Part shown: piece after piece, positions 20,620 through 28,391 of the stretch
How positions within the stretch are numbered: the stretch's first letter is position 1
How the letters are laid out: every line of letters starts with the position of its first letter
Origin: JBPCOI01 sp051000395
GTDB taxonomy: Bacteria; Actinomycetota; Actinomycetes; Mycobacteriales; Jatrophihabitantaceae
Direction: 5' to 3'
NCBI GenBank assembly: GCA_051000395.1
Contig: JBPCOI010000055.1
Coordinates: 1-30,356, forward strand
DNA length: 30,356 bases
Program-made: the position numbers and the translations under genes
Notes under the pieces: generated by a model
The model's database searches: none
Told to the model about the DNA's origin: nothing
What the model saw: the letters and a program-made list of their open reading frames with translations, nothing else

Positions 20620-23505
20620 TTACGCGTAGTCGCTCACCGGCGGGCAGGAGCAGATCAGGTTGCGGTCGCCGTACGCCCCGTCGATGCGTCGCACCGGCGC
20701 CCAGTACTTGGCGCTCGGATCGACACCGGCCGGGAAGGCCGCCTCGGCGCGCGAGTAGGGATGCGTCCAGTCGCCGGCCAGTCCCGCCGCGGTGTGCGGC
20801 GCGTTGGCCAGCGGGTTGTCCTCGCGCGGCCACTCCCCGCCCGCCACGCGTTCGATCTCCGACCTGATCGAGATCATCGCCGCGACGAAACGGTCCAGCT
20901 CGCGCAGGTCCTCGGACTCGGTCGGCTCGACCATCAGCGTGCCCGCGACGGGAAAGGACATCGTCGGCGCGTGGAAGCCGTAGTCGATCAGCCGCTTCGC
21001 CACGTCCTCGACCGTCACGCCGGTCTCGCGCGTGATCGCCCGCAGGTCGAGGATGCATTCGTGCGCGACGAGGCCGTGCGCGCCGGTGTAGAGCACCGGG
21101 TAGTGCTCGTGCAGTCGCCGGGCGACGTAGTTGGCCGACAGGATGGCTGCCCCGGTCGCCGCGGTCAGTCCGTCGCCGCCCATCATCCGGATGTAGGCCC
21201 AGCTGATCGGCAGGATCGAGGCCGAGCCCCACGGCGCCGCCGCGATCGCCCCGCTGCCCGTCGCCGGGCCGGCCGCGGGTTGCAACGGGTGGTTGGGCAG
21301 GTACGGCGCCAGGTGGGCGCGCACGCCGATCGGTCCGACGCCGGGACCGCCGCCGCCGTGCGGGATGCAGAACGTCTTGTGCAGGTTCAGATGCGACACG
21401 TCGGCCCCGAACTTTCCGGGACGGGCCACGCCGAGCATCGCGTTCAGGTTCGCGCCGTCGACGTAGACCTGCCCGCCGGCGTCGTGTACCAGCGCGCACA
21501 CCTCGCCGATGTGCTCCTCGAAGACACCGTGGGTGGACGGGTAGGTGACCATGACCGCGGCCAGTCGCTGGGCGTGAGCGGCGATCTTCGCCCGCAGGTC
21601 GTCGAGGTCGATCTCGCCCTGCTCGCCGCCGGTGCGGACGACGACGACCCGCATCCCGGCCATCACCGCGCTCGCGGCGTTGGTTCCGTGGGCGCTCGCC
21701 GGGATCAGGCACACGTCGCGATGCCCGTCGCCGCGGTCCAGGTGGAAATTGCGGATCGCGAGCAGGCCGGCGAACTCGCCCTGCGACCCGGCGTTGGGTT
21801 GCAGCGAGACGGCGTCGTAGCCGGTGATCTCGCCCAGCCACCGCTGCAGGTCGTCGAACAGCGCGGTGTAGCCGTCGAACTGATCGGGCGGTGCGAACGG
21901 GTGGACGTTCGCGAAACCGGGGTTGGTCACCGGTTCCATCTCGGTCGTCGCGTTGAGCTTCATGGTGCACGAACCGAGCGGGATCATGCCGCGGTCCAAC
22001 GCGTAGTCACGGTCGGCCAGGCGGCGCAGGTAGCGCAGCATCGCCGTCTCGCTGTGGTGGCGTGAGAAGACCGGATGCGTGAGGTAGCCGGACGTCCTGA
22101 CCAGCCCGGCCGGCAGCGCGTCGCCGGTGTCGAGGCGGTTCACGTCCTGCTCGTCGAACGAGGTGCCGAACGCGCGCCACACCGCGACGACGTCCGCGCG
22201 CCGGGTCGCCTCGTCGCACGCGATACCGACCGTGTCCCCGTCGACGAGGCGCAGGTTGACGCCGGCGGCGCGCGCGGCTCGTACGACCTCGGACGCCCGG
22301 CCGGGCACGCGCACGCTCACCGTGTCGAACAGCGGCGCGTCGGCGACGTCGAGGCCTGCCTCACGCAGCCCGGCTGCCAGGATCGCCGCGAGGCGGTGCA
22401 CCCGCTGCGCGATCGAGCGCAGGCCCTCGGGACCGTGGTAGACGGCGTACATGCCGGCGATCACCGCGAGCAGCACCTGCGCGGTGCAGATGTTGCTGGT
22501 CGCCCGCTCGCGGCGGATGTGCTGTTCGCGGGTCTGCAGCGCCAGGCGGTACGCGGGCGAGCCGTCGGCGTCGACGGACACACCGACCAGCCGGCCCGGC
22601 AGTTGGCGTTCCAGACCGGAGCGGGTGCACAGGTAGCCGGCGTGCGGACCGCCGAAGCCCAGCGGGACGCCGAAGCGCTGCGTCGTGCCCACCGCGATGT
22701 CCGCGCCGTACTCCCCGGGCGGCCGCAGCAGCGTGAGCGCTAGCAGGTCGGCGGCGACGACGACCAGCGCCCCGCGCTCGTGCGCAGCCGTGACGACGGG
22801 GCCCAGGTCGCGCACCGCTCCCGACGCTGCGGGGTACTGCGCCAGCACGCCGAAGATCTTCGCTTCGGGCAGCGGTCGATCCAGGTCGTGCACGATCACC
22901 TGCAGGCCGAGCGGCTCCGCGCGCGTGCGGACGACGTCGAGGGTCTGCGGAAACACGTCCGCGTCCACGACGAAGACGTCGCCTGCGGCGCGCGAGGCTC
23001 GATGGGCCAGCGCCATCGCTTCGGCCGCCGCGCTCGCCTCGTCCAGCACGGAGGCCCCGGCCACGTCCAGGCCGGTGAGGTCCTCGACCATCGTCTGGAA
23101 GTTGATCAGAGCTTCCAGTCGTCCCTGGCTGATCTCCGGCTGGTAGGGGGTGTAGGCGGTGTACCACGCCGGATTCTCCAGCACGTTGCGGCGGATCACG
23201 CCCGGGGTGATCGTCGCGTAGTACCCGAGTCCGATCATCGAGGTCAGCACCTGGTTGCGCTCGGCCAGGGCCCGCAGCTCCGCGGCGGCCGCGGCCTCGG
23301 AGGCCGCCGGCGGCAGCGCGAGCGCGAGCTTCTCCCGGATGCCGGGTGGCACAGCGTCGGCGAGCAGTGCGTCCATCGAGGCGTAGCCGACGACGTCGAG
23401 CATGTGCTGCTGGTCCAGCTCGCCGGCGATGCCGATGTGGCGCGCGGTGAACGGGCTGCTCTTCTCGAGTTCGGCCAGGCTGGCCGCGCGGGGCTGGTCA
23501 GTCAT
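20620..23505 (-). CDS. gcvP: Glycine dehydrogenase (decarboxylating), P-protein of glycine cleavage
   Basis: A 961-residue one-chain P-protein that uses PLP to decarboxylate glycine and passes the aminomethyl group to lipoyl-GcvH. The N-terminal half has FTARHIGI and GLGYYATITPGVIRRN; the C-terminal half carries the PLP lysine in HLNLHKTFCIPHGGGGPGVG (K710). The end (APVRRIDGAYGDRNLICSCPP) is typical and complete. ATG at 23503-23505 has GGAG 7 bases upstream. The leader contains a glycine riboswitch, so expression should rise with glycine. GcvH lies about 4.4 kb away at 27949; gcvT is not in the window. The order matches gcvB (Rv1832) near the MerR and GarA genes of Mycobacterium, with galE inserted. 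Confidence 0.97.
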   Translation of the reverse strand: MTDQPRAASLAELEKSSPFTARHIGIAGELDQQHMLDVVGYASMDALLADAVPPGIREKLALALPPAASEAAAAAELRALAERNQVLTSMIGLGYYATITPGVIRRNVLENPAWYTAYTPYQPEISQGRLEALINFQTMVEDLTGLDVAGASVLDEASAAAEAMALAHRASRAAGDVFVVDADVFPQTLDVVRTRAEPLGLQVIVHDLDRPLPEAKIFGVLAQYPAASGAVRDLGPVVTAAHERGALVVVAADLLALTLLRPPGEYGADIAVGTTQRFGVPLGFGGPHAGYLCTRSGLERQLPGRLVGVSVDADGSPAYRLALQTREQHIRRERATSNICTAQVLLAVIAGMYAVYHGPEGLRSIAQRVHRLAAILAAGLREAGLDVADAPLFDTVSVRVPGRASEVVRAARAAGVNLRLVDGDTVGIACDEATRRADVVAVWRAFGTSFDEQDVNRLDTGDALPAGLVRTSGYLTHPVFSRHHSETAMLRYLRRLADRDYALDRGMIPLGSCTMKLNATTEMEPVTNPGFANVHPFAPPDQFDGYTALFDDLQRWLGEITGYDAVSLQPNAGSQGEFAGLLAIRNFHLDRGDGHRDVCLIPASAHGTNAASAVMAGMRVVVVRTGGEQGEIDLDDLRAKIAAHAQRLAAVMVTYPSTHGVFEEHIGEVCALVHDAGGQVYVDGANLNAMLGVARPGKFGADVSHLNLHKTFCIPHGGGGPGVGPIGVRAHLAPYLPNHPLQPAAGPATGSGAIAAAPWGSASILPISWAYIRMMGGDGLTAATGAAILSANYVARRLHEHYPVLYTGAHGLVAHECILDLRAITRETGVTVEDVAKRLIDYGFHAPTMSFPVAGTLMVEPTESEDLRELDRFVAAMISIRSEIERVAGGEWPREDNPLANAPHTAAGLAGDWTHPYSRAEAAFPAGVDPSAKYWAPVRRIDGAYGDRNLICSCPPVSDYA

Positions 23506-23579
23506 CGCTCGGTCGCTCCAGGGGCGGGTGCGAGGTCCGGCGCCGGAACGCGGCGGCGAATCCCCCCGTCTGTCGGGCG

Positions 23580-23690
23580 GCGCCCTTCAGAGCGGCCTGC
23601 CCGGCACGGTCCTTGCTGCCTGAGAGGTTCCGGGGAGGTTGCCCCTTCGGCGCCGGCGGTCAGGCCGCCGGACTCTCCCGTGCTGGGTGA
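23580..23690 (-). ncRNA. Glycine riboswitch (single aptamer) in the gcvP leader
   Basis: Read on the minus strand, the conserved glycine aptamer blocks appear in the right order. GGGAGAGTC (23671-23679) comes first, then a GC stem, GCCGAAGGGGCAA (23638-23650), CTCTCAGGCA (23617-23626), GGACCG (23607-23612) and the closing CTCTGAAGG (23584-23592). These match the gcvT-type riboswitch, which binds glycine and turns on glycine cleavage genes. Only one aptamer is seen; no second GAGAG/CCGAAGG core lies between it and the gcvP start. About 75 bases of leader remain, rich in G/C pairs, for an expression platform acting on termination or translation. Confidence 0.9.
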
Positions 23691-23695
23691 ATCAG

Positions 23696-23724
23696 CCAGT
23701 ACGGACGCTACCAGCCGACAGCAA
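23696..23724 (-). promoter_or_regulatory. Candidate sigma-70-type promoter for the gcvP riboswitch leader
   Basis: On the minus strand TTGCTG (23719-23724) and TACTGG (23696-23701) are 17 bases apart and lie just upstream of the riboswitch. That fits a vegetative promoter with transcription starting near the riboswitch 5' end. The -10 match is moderate. Confidence 0.4.
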
Positions 23725-23740
23725 CGGTCGCGGTGTTGGG

Positions 23741-23746
23741 CATAAT
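23741..23746 (+). promoter_or_regulatory. Candidate -10 element for galE
   Basis: CATAAT, the most AT-rich hexamer in the gap, lies about 40 bases before the galE start on the plus strand. No convincing -35 partner is present at the usual distance, so this is weak. Confidence 0.25.
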
Positions 23747-23786
23747 CGGCGCTCATGACGCCGCCCGTGTGTGCGCCCGGCCGCTC

Positions 23787-24797
23787 GTGAAGGTTCTGCT
23801 CACCGGGGGGGCGGGCTACATCGGCAGCACGGTGGCCTCGGCCTGCCTGGACGCCGGACACACACCGGTCATCCTCGACGACCTGAGCACCGGGGCCCGG
23901 GCGTTCACCGCGGGACGGATCTTCTACCGCGGCGACATCGCTGACGGCGACCTGCTCGCGCGCGTATTCGCGCAGCATCCCGAGATCGCGGCGACGATCC
24001 ACTGCGCGGCGCACATCGTGGTCCCGGAGTCGGTCGCCGACCCGTTGGGCTACTACCGCAACAACGTGAGCAAGACGGTGGAGCTGATCGGGCAGCTGAG
24101 CACGTTGGGGTGCCGGCGGCTGTTGTTCAGCTCCTCGGCGGCGATCTACGCGCCCAGCGACGACTTCGCCGTGGACGAGCATTCGCCGCTCGCGCCGGGC
24201 ACCCCGTACGCACGGACCAAGGCGATGGTCGAGCAGGTGCTGGCCGACGCCGCCGCCGCAGGACTGATCCGCGGGCTGTCGCTTCGCTACTTCAACCTGG
24301 TCGGCGCCGATCCGTCCCTGCGCACCGGGCAGCCGGCGAGCGAGCCGAGCGACGTCCTCGGGCGCATGGTGGGCGCCGGACTGGCGCGGCAACCGTTCAC
24401 CGTCACCGGGACGGACTGGCCGACCCGCGACGGGACGGGCATCCGCGACTACGTCCACGTCTGGGACCTGGCACGGGCCCACGTCGCGGCGATCGAACGC
24501 TTCGACGACGCACTCGATCCGGCGTCCGGGTTCGGCGTCGTCAATGTGGGTACCGGGCGCGGCACGACGGTGCGCGAGTTGGCTCGCGAATTCGAGCAGG
24601 CCTGCGGCTCGCGGCTGGAGGTGGTCGACGGACCGAGACGTCCCGGTGACGTGGTCGGTGGGTTCGCGCGCGTGGACCGTGCCGGGGCGGTACTGGGCTG
24701 GCGCAGCGAGCTCACGATCACCGAGGCGATCCGGCACGCCCTCGCCTGGGCTGCGGTCCGCGACGACGTCCTGGCCGGGTACGCAGGCGCCCGCTGA
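23787..24797 (+). CDS. galE: UDP-glucose 4-epimerase GalE-like (extended SDR)
   Basis: A 336-residue extended short-chain dehydrogenase/reductase that most likely interconverts UDP-glucose and UDP-galactose with bound NAD. The Rossmann motif GGAGYIGS is at residues 7-14, DDLSTG at 31-36, the Ser of the catalytic triad in LLFSSSAAIY, and YxxxK at Y141-K145 (PYARTK). LSLRYFNLVGADPS and GTGIRDYVHVWDLARAH are GalE signatures. GTG at 23787 is chosen because it directly precedes the first beta strand (KVLLTGG); an in-frame ATG-free extension upstream has no family support. It is divergent from gcvP. Substrate could be another UDP-sugar; family call is firm, exact activity less so. Confidence 0.88.
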   Translation: MKVLLTGGAGYIGSTVASACLDAGHTPVILDDLSTGARAFTAGRIFYRGDIADGDLLARVFAQHPEIAATIHCAAHIVVPESVADPLGYYRNNVSKTVELIGQLSTLGCRRLLFSSSAAIYAPSDDFAVDEHSPLAPGTPYARTKAMVEQVLADAAAAGLIRGLSLRYFNLVGADPSLRTGQPASEPSDVLGRMVGAGLARQPFTVTGTDWPTRDGTGIRDYVHVWDLARAHVAAIERFDDALDPASGFGVVNVGTGRGTTVRELAREFEQACGSRLEVVDGPRRPGDVVGGFARVDRAGAVLGWRSELTITEAIRHALAWAAVRDDVLAGYAGAR

Positions 24798-24811
24798 GCG
24801 TGCTGTCCGGG

Positions 24812-25132
24812 CTAGTCGCCGCGATAACCGTCGTACTCCGAGCGACTGGGCTCCCGGATGATCAACCGCGCACGGGTGCCCCGGCTACTTCGAAGCCTGA
24901 ATCCGGTCAGCTCCTTCACGACCGCGAGCGCGAGGATGAGATTGAGCACAAGCAAGACGAAGGCAAGCGACGGGTGCTTGAGCGCCACCAAGCACAACCA
25001 CCCGTCGAGTACCAGGAGCAGGCAGAGCGCGGCAACCGTCCGCTGAAGCGGCGTTCTACGCCACGCCACCACGAACCAGATCAGGAACCCGGCGGCGGCG
25101 AGTGGAAGGCCGACTCCCTGCACGAGGCCCAC
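24812..25132 (-). CDS. Small three-helix membrane protein, unknown function
   Basis: A 106-residue protein with three hydrophobic segments: LPLAAAGFLIWFVVAW, TVAALCLLLVLDGWLCLVAL and LAFVLLVLNLILALAVV. A basic, polar C-terminal tail follows (RLRSSRGTRARLIIREPSRS). I do not recognise the family. The frame is open further upstream into the MerR gene, but hydrophobic protein-like sequence begins only at GTG 25132 (a second GTG at 25123 is possible); neither has a strong ribosome site. It follows the MerR gene by 55 bases on the same strand and converges on galE with a 14-base gap. Codon positions and the clear membrane pattern favour a real gene. Confidence 0.6.
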   Translation of the reverse strand: MGLVQGVGLPLAAAGFLIWFVVAWRRTPLQRTVAALCLLLVLDGWLCLVALKHPSLAFVLLVLNLILALAVVKELTGFRLRSSRGTRARLIIREPSRSEYDGYRGD

Positions 25133-25187
25133 CCGCGCATCATGCCACCGAGGAGCGATCCGGTGCAGGACGCACTCGCTCGCTGGG

Positions 25188-25769
25188 CTACGCGGTCGCG
25201 CTGCGGCGTTGGCGCCGCTTGGTGAACTCGTCGTCGGCGTGCGACGGCGCGGACTCGTCCACCTGCCCGGCGTCGGCGCGCTCCCCCGGCAGGTGCGCCA
25301 ACGATCCGACGAGTTCGCGTAGCGCACCGCTCACGGCGATTCCGAAGACACCCTGCCCACCCCGCAGCAGGTCCACGACCTCCTCCGAGGAGGTGCACTC
25401 GTAGACGGTGGTTCCGTCGGAGAGCAGCGTGAGGCGCTCCAGGTCTTGGACGCCCCTGGCCCGCAACGCGTCGACGGCGATGCGGATGTTCGGCAGCGAG
25501 ACGCCGGTGTCCAGCAACCGCTTGACGACCTTGAGGACGAGGATGTCGGTGAAGGAGTACAACCGCTGGCTGCCCGATCCGCTCGCCGATCGGATGGTCG
25601 GGACGACGAGTTCGGTGCGCGCCCAGTAGTCCAGTTGCCGGTAGGTGATGCCGGCCGCCGAGCAGGCAATGGGGCCGCGGTAGCCGAGCATCGCATCCGG
25701 CGCAGGCGCCGGGTCGGCGAACAGGGTGCCCTGCTCAGGTCGTTGCAGCCGTTCGATCTCGCTGTCCAT
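25188..25769 (-). CDS. MerR-family transcriptional regulator (Rv1830 type)
   Basis: A 193-residue regulator with one MerR winged helix: LGYRGPIACSAAGITYRQLDYWARTELVVPTIR (residues 28-60), then QRLYSFTDILVLKVVKRLLDTGVSLPNIRIAVDALR. The C-terminal part (VYECTSSEEVVDLLRGGQGVFGI) is typical of the second MerR protein in the actinobacterial garA-gcv cluster and lacks metal-binding cysteines. ATG at 25767-25769 has AGGAGG 8 bases upstream. Position between the DUF151 nuclease and gcvP copies the Mycobacterium order Rv1829-Rv1830-(Rv1831)-gcvB. The tail is acidic then Arg/Lys rich. Target genes cannot be told from sequence. Confidence 0.9.
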   Translation of the reverse strand: MDSEIERLQRPEQGTLFADPAPAPDAMLGYRGPIACSAAGITYRQLDYWARTELVVPTIRSASGSGSQRLYSFTDILVLKVVKRLLDTGVSLPNIRIAVDALRARGVQDLERLTLLSDGTTVYECTSSEEVVDLLRGGQGVFGIAVSGALRELVGSLAHLPGERADAGQVDESAPSHADDEFTKRRQRRSATA

Positions 25770-25936
25770 CTCGCCGCCTCCTGCTCCCGATCACCCGCGG
25801 TGACACAGAATGCCACGATGGTGATTCGTGGATGCTCCGACGGTAGGGCCGCGAGCGGAGGCGGTCAATGCGACGCGCCGAGTTCCAGTAAGCCTCACCC
25901 AGAGCTTGAGAGTTCCGGCGGGCCGCGCCGGCCGGA

Positions 25937-26410
25937 TCAGCCGCCGCCGGCGGCGAAGTCGTCCGGCGAGATGTTGTCGAGGAACTCGCGGAACCGCTCG
26001 ACCTCGTCCTCCTGCTCGTCGGGGATCTCGATGCCCGCTGCGTCCAGCACGGCGTCGGCACCGAGGATCTCGACCTCGCAGCGCAGCGCCAGCGCAATTG
26101 CGTCCGACGGGCGGGCGCTGACCGTGACGCCGCCGCTGAAGCGCAGTTCGGCGTAGTAGATGTCGTCGCGCATCTCGGTGATGTGCACCGCTTCCAGGCG
26201 CACCCCGAGCGAGGTGATCACGTCGCGCAGCAGGTCGTGGGTCAGCGGCCGGACCGTCTGCACACCCTGCTGCTGGAAGGCGATCGCCGACGCCTCGACC
26301 GCGCCGATCCAGATCGGCAGGTACCGGACGCCGTCTTCCTCGCGCAGCAGCACGACGGGCTGGTTGCCGGGGAGTTCGACCCGGACCCCGACCACGCGCA
26401 TCGGATGCAC
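25937..26410 (-). CDS. Bifunctional nuclease family protein (DUF151)
   Basis: A 157-residue DUF151 protein. The core runs from GNQPVVLLREEDGVRYLPIWIGAVEASAIAFQQQG through RPLTHDLLRDVITSLG to IYYAELRFSGG and SARPSDAIALALRCEVEIL, all family signatures. Some members have RNase and DNase activity; for actinobacterial ones the role is unsettled. GTG at 26408-26410 is preferred over ATG 26399-26401 because GGAGG lies 7 bases before the GTG. The tail is acidic and ends in AAGGG. It sits between ftsR and the second MerR gene as Rv1829 does in Mycobacterium. Confidence 0.93.
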   Translation of the reverse strand: MHPMRVVGVRVELPGNQPVVLLREEDGVRYLPIWIGAVEASAIAFQQQGVQTVRPLTHDLLRDVITSLGVRLEAVHITEMRDDIYYAELRFSGGVTVSARPSDAIALALRCEVEILGADAVLDAAGIEIPDEQEDEVERFREFLDNISPDDFAAGGG

Positions 26411-26515
26411 GACCCAACCTCCGTCACTGCGTGTTCGACCCTCTCGCGATGTTCGACGCTACACGCTCGGACGAGCCGGCCGCGGGCGTCGGCGGCGCTT
26501 GCGGAACGTGCTCGA

Positions 26516-27274
26516 TCAGCCGCTGACGACCTCGCGCAACCCGATCTGCACGAGCGCGGCGTGCAGGCGCACGGACAGCGCTGCGAGCTCCCGCACGGTC
26601 TCCTCCGCACGTGCCTTCGCCTCGCCGCCACGCTGGCGAGACATCGGCCCGACGACCTGCGAGAAGAGTCCCACTTCACGCTCGGCGGCATTGCGGAACG
26701 CCCGCAGGTGACGGCCCTCGAGCCCGTAGCGGGCCAGGTCGGCCACGATCTTGCCGACGGCCAGCGCGTCGTCGTCGTAGTGACCGCCCGGCTTCGCGCT
26801 GATCAGCCCGAACTGCTCGAGTTCGGCGAGCTGGTCGGCGCGCAGTCCGGCCGCGTTGAGCAGCTCCTCGCGCGAAAGGCGCATTGCCGCCTGTGCCGGG
26901 CGAAAGTGCTCGGCGGTGGGGGCGTTGTCCTCGATTGCTGCGATCATGACATGCGGGACCCGCGGGCCACCGCTCGTCGTCCCGGACGGCACCAGGCCGC
27001 GGTCGATCGCGTCGAGCTGGTCCTTGATCACCTTCAACGGCAGGTAGTGGTCCTTCTGCTGGCCCAGTACGTAGCGCAGCCGGGAGACGTCGGCCGCGCA
27101 GAACTTGCGGTATCCGGACGCGGTGCGCTCGGGACGCACCAGGCCCTGATCCTCCAGGAACCGGATCTTGCTGATCCTCAGGTCGGGGAACTCGGCCTGC
27201 AGCTGCCCGAGTACGTCGCCGATGGTGAGGGTTCCCGCCGAGTTCCCCCGTGCTGCGGGGCCGCCGGCTGTCAC
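26516..27274 (-). CDS. ftsR: MerR-family regulator FtsR (Rv1828 type)
   Basis: A 252-residue MerR-type regulator with an N-terminal winged helix (TIGDVLGQLQAEFPDLRISKIRFLEDQGLVRPERTASGYRKF, residues 17-58). A second domain contains SREELLNAAGLRADQLAELEQFGLI, the duplicated MerR-like fold known in the Rv1828/FtsR group. In Corynebacterium FtsR activates ftsZ. The GTG start (27272-27274) overlaps the garA stop as GTGA, so the two are translationally coupled. The C-terminal helix ends in ALVQIGLREVV. No metal-binding residues are expected or seen. Confidence 0.92.
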   Translation of the reverse strand: MTAGGPAARGNSAGTLTIGDVLGQLQAEFPDLRISKIRFLEDQGLVRPERTASGYRKFCAADVSRLRYVLGQQKDHYLPLKVIKDQLDAIDRGLVPSGTTSGGPRVPHVMIAAIEDNAPTAEHFRPAQAAMRLSREELLNAAGLRADQLAELEQFGLISAKPGGHYDDDALAVGKIVADLARYGLEGRHLRAFRNAAEREVGLFSQVVGPMSRQRGGEAKARAEETVRELAALSVRLHAALVQIGLREVVSG

Positions 27275-27792
27275 GCCGGCGCCCCGGCGGCTCCGACTCC
27301 GGCACGCACGGCGCCGGTCAGGTAGACGAGACGGAACTTGCCGATCTGCACCTCGTCGCCGCCCGACAGCGTCGTCGCCTCGATGCGCTCCCGGTTGACG
27401 TAGGACCCGTTGAGCGAACCGACGTCGTGGACCGCGTAGCCGCTGCCTTCGCGGCGGAACTCGGCATGCCGGCGGGACACGGTCACATCGTCGAGGAAAA
27501 TGTCGCTGTCCGGGTGGCGACCCGCCGTGGTGACGTCCTGGTCCAGCAGGAACCTACTGCCGGCATTGGGTCCGCGCTTGACCACCAGCAGCGCGGAACC
27601 AGGCGTCAGCGCGTCGACCGCGCCCTGGTGGGCTTCGGTCGAGAACTCGGTGTCGACGTCGGGTACGGCACCGGTCGTCGTGATCGTGCTGGTCATGTCG
27701 GCCCCGGACGCCGCCGGCGGCAACGCCGCGCCGCAGTTCGCGCAGAAGCGGCTTCCGAGCGCGTTTTCCGTGCCACAAGCAGTGCAGAACAC
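27271..27792 (-). CDS. garA: FHA-domain regulator GarA with N-terminal zinc ribbon
   Basis: A 173-residue protein. GarA inhibits 2-oxoglutarate dehydrogenase and controls glutamate metabolism, switched by Ser/Thr kinases. Residues 1-21 are a zinc ribbon (CTACG...CANCG), absent from Mycobacterium GarA. Next is a Thr-rich stretch (MTSTITTTGAVPD), then PGSALLVVKRGPNAGSRFLLDQ. The FHA domain carries TAGRHPDSDIFLDDVTVSRRHAEF and DVGSLNGSYVNR, with GR, SRRH and the SLNGS loop intact. The usual kinase motif ETTSVF is not present; the TTT cluster may replace it. GTG at 27790-27792 has GAAGGG nearby. If translation began at the internal ATG (MTSTI, residue 33) a normal-size GarA would result, so the ribbon form needs the upstream start. 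Coupled to ftsR. Confidence 0.9.
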   Translation of the reverse strand: MFCTACGTENALGSRFCANCGAALPPAASGADMTSTITTTGAVPDVDTEFSTEAHQGAVDALTPGSALLVVKRGPNAGSRFLLDQDVTTAGRHPDSDIFLDDVTVSRRHAEFRREGSGYAVHDVGSLNGSYVNRERIEATTLSGGDEVQIGKFRLVYLTGAVRAGVGAAGAPA

Positions 27793-27948
27793 TCGCGTCG
27801 CCCTTCGAGTGAGGAACGGAAATGGAGGGTGAACGCCGTCCCGATCGAGTGGATCCGATCGGCCCGCCGAGCCTAGGCCCGCCGCGTCCCGAGGGTCAAT
27901 CGAAGCTCGCGCTGTAGCCGGTGCCAGCTGTCCCGGGGCGCCGTGGCG

Positions 27949-28335
27949 TCATCCCGACAGGGTCGCGTAACCGGCGGGATCGAGCAGATCATCGAGTTTC
28001 GCGTCCCCTGAAAGCTCAATCTCGAGAACCCAACCGTCACCGTACGGAGCCGAGTTGATCAGCTCCGGGCGCGTCTCGAGTTCCTCGTTGCGCGCGCTGA
28101 CCGTGCCGGCGACCGGCGCGTAGAGATCCGAGACGCTCTTGGTCGACTCCACCTCACCGACCGCCGCGCCGGCGGCGACCTCGCTTCCGACCTCGGGCAG
28201 CGAGACGTACACGACGTCGCCGAGAGCCTGCTGCGCGAAGTCGGTGATGCCGACGCGGACCCGGTTCGACCCCTCGTCGATGCGCACCCATTCGTGCTCG
28301 GCGGTGTATCTCAGCTCGTCAGGTACCTCGGGCAT
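27949..28335 (-). CDS. gcvH: Glycine cleavage system H protein
   Basis: A 128-residue lipoyl carrier that shuttles the aminomethyl group between P-, T- and L-proteins. Signatures: RYTAEHEWVRID at the start, GITDFAQQALGDVVYVSLPEVG, and the lipoylation site EVESTKSVSDLYAPV with K66. The end (KLDDLLDPAGYATL) is complete. ATG at 28333-28335 has GGAGAG 8 bases upstream. It lies 56 bases after the first DUF881 gene and 156 bases before garA, the order seen in Mycobacterium (Rv1825-gcvH-garA). No riboswitch is visible in its short leader. Confidence 0.97.
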   Translation of the reverse strand: MPEVPDELRYTAEHEWVRIDEGSNRVRVGITDFAQQALGDVVYVSLPEVGSEVAAGAAVGEVESTKSVSDLYAPVAGTVSARNEELETRPELINSAPYGDGWVLEIELSGDAKLDDLLDPAGYATLSG

Positions 28336-28391
28336 GACCTGGCTCTCCTCGTTCGACGGGCGGCGAGCGCCACCGTTTCGACCCTAACGGC

